From Azonexus hydrophilus DSM 23864 (GTDB lineage: Bacteria; Pseudomonadota; Gammaproteobacteria; Burkholderiales; Rhodocyclaceae): DNA of 64,000 bases. Below, one piece after another: positions 63,519 through 64,000 of the stretch (its first letter is position 1; every line of letters begins with the position of its first letter). The stretch covers positions 248,001-312,000 of the forward strand of contig NZ_AUCE01000011.1 of assembly GCF_000429605.1 (NCBI RefSeq), given 5' to 3'. The notes beneath the pieces are model-generated. The model was not told the origin of the DNA and ran no database searches. It was given only the letters and a program-made list of their open reading frames with translations. The translations under genes and the position numbers were made by a program.

Positions 63519-64000
63519 TCAGGCTTTCGCATCGTTGGCAGCCTTGCCGCCAGCTTCCATCATGCGGGTGATCTGCCATTGCTGGGCGATCGACAGGATG
63601 TTGTTCACCACCCAGTAGAGCACCAGACCGGCCGGGAAGAAGAAGAACATGATGCCGAAGACGAAAGGCATGGCCATCATCACCTTGGCCTGGATCGGGT
63701 CCGGCGGCGTCGGGTTGAGCTTGATCTGGATGAACATCGAGACAACCATGATCACCGGCAGGATGTACCAGGGATCGGGTGCGGCCAGGTCGGTGATCCA
63801 CAGGATCCACGGTGCGTCGCGCATTTCGACGGCGCCGAGCAGCACCCAGTAGAGGGCGATGAAGACCGGAATCTGGATCAGGATGGGCAGGCAGCCACCG
63901 AGCGGGTTGATTTTCTCGGTCTGGTACAGCTTCATCATTTCCTGGTTCAGACGGGCCTTGTCGTCACCGTAGCGCTCCTTCAGCTGTACCAGGCGCGGCG
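63519..64000 (-). CDS. yidC: Membrane protein insertase YidC (3' part)
   Basis: The C-terminal ~160 residues of YidC; the 5' end is beyond the window. [37 protein letters not shown] and the last membrane segments with [19 protein letters not shown] are canonical. It inserts inner-membrane proteins, with or without SecYEG. In this gene order rnpA, rpmH and dnaA are expected farther right. Confidence 0.95.
   Translation of the reverse strand, partial: PRLVQLKERYGDDKARLNQEMMKLYQTEKINPLGGCLPILIQIPVFIALYWVLLGAVEMRDAPWILWITDLAAPDPWYILPVIMVVSMFIQIKLNPTPPDPIQAKVMMAMPFVFGIMFFFFPAGLVLYWVVNNILSIAQQWQITRMMEAGGKAANDAKA

Overview
This window is GC-rich chromosomal DNA from a betaproteobacterium, most likely a Rhodocyclales/Dechloromonas-like organism. 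The evidence is the gene content and order (rpoN-hpf-ptsN-hprK, recA-recX, yidC-mnmE), the high GC, and protein types such as the DUF3683 FAD/Fe-S fusion and DUF1631. It is gene-dense, with no gap over 300 bases. I see no tRNA, rRNA, insertion sequence, prophage or CRISPR array.

Left part (1-35.7 kb) is mostly core chromosome. It holds a HIT protein, a large D-lactate/2-hydroxyacid dehydrogenase-like fusion, a RelE/Xre toxin-antitoxin pair, ilvA, cysK with a MalY/PatB C-S lyase, fau, slt, DUF1631, two proteins related to complex I accessory factors (NDUFA9-like, MidA/NDUFAF7-like), cca and ttcA. A cyclase-like/FHA protein follows. Then comes a minus-strand block recA-recX-lptB-rpoN-hpf-ptsN-hprK, then rluA, a sodium/solute symporter, VanZ, a ferredoxin, a NodIJ-type ABC transporter, cutA and dsbD.

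Middle part (35.7-58.9 kb) is a specialised-metabolite locus of the aryl polyene/xanthomonadin type. An operon of translationally coupled plus-strand genes (35749-50543) encodes two ACPs, two ketosynthases, a chain-length-factor-like protein, two hotdog dehydratases, a ketoreductase, an acyl-activating enzyme, an acyltransferase, a LolA-like carrier and an MMPL exporter. It also carries hydrolase, polysaccharide deacetylase, methyltransferase, BrkB and 2-phosphosulfolactate phosphatase-like genes. A convergent minus-strand set (58911 down to 50540) adds a TSUP transporter, a B12-binding radical SAM enzyme, a flavin halogenase, a XanB2-type chorismatase (hydroxybenzoate starter unit), an acyltransferase, a glycosyltransferase, a UbiE-like methyltransferase and a cation/proton antiporter. 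The two operons overlap by 4 bases at their ends. The likely product is an outer-membrane, hydroxyaryl-capped, possibly halogenated and methylated polyene pigment.

Right part (59-64 kb) has a DUF2726 protein, an MlaE/MlaD-like lipid transport operon without its ATPase, an AT-rich gap with a perfect DnaA box, mnmE and the 3' part of yidC.

The most striking feature outside the gene list is a set of five parS-like sites (GTTYCACGTGRAAC) at 10631, 18533, 30181, 43605 and 54968, all inside or at the edge of genes. Together with yidC-mnmE and the DnaA-box gap, they indicate an origin-proximal ParB-loading region that includes the pigment cluster. Other regulatory signals are a LexA box between recA and a small gene, a LacI/PurR-like palindrome at 14475 and an operator-like palindrome at the toxin-antitoxin start.
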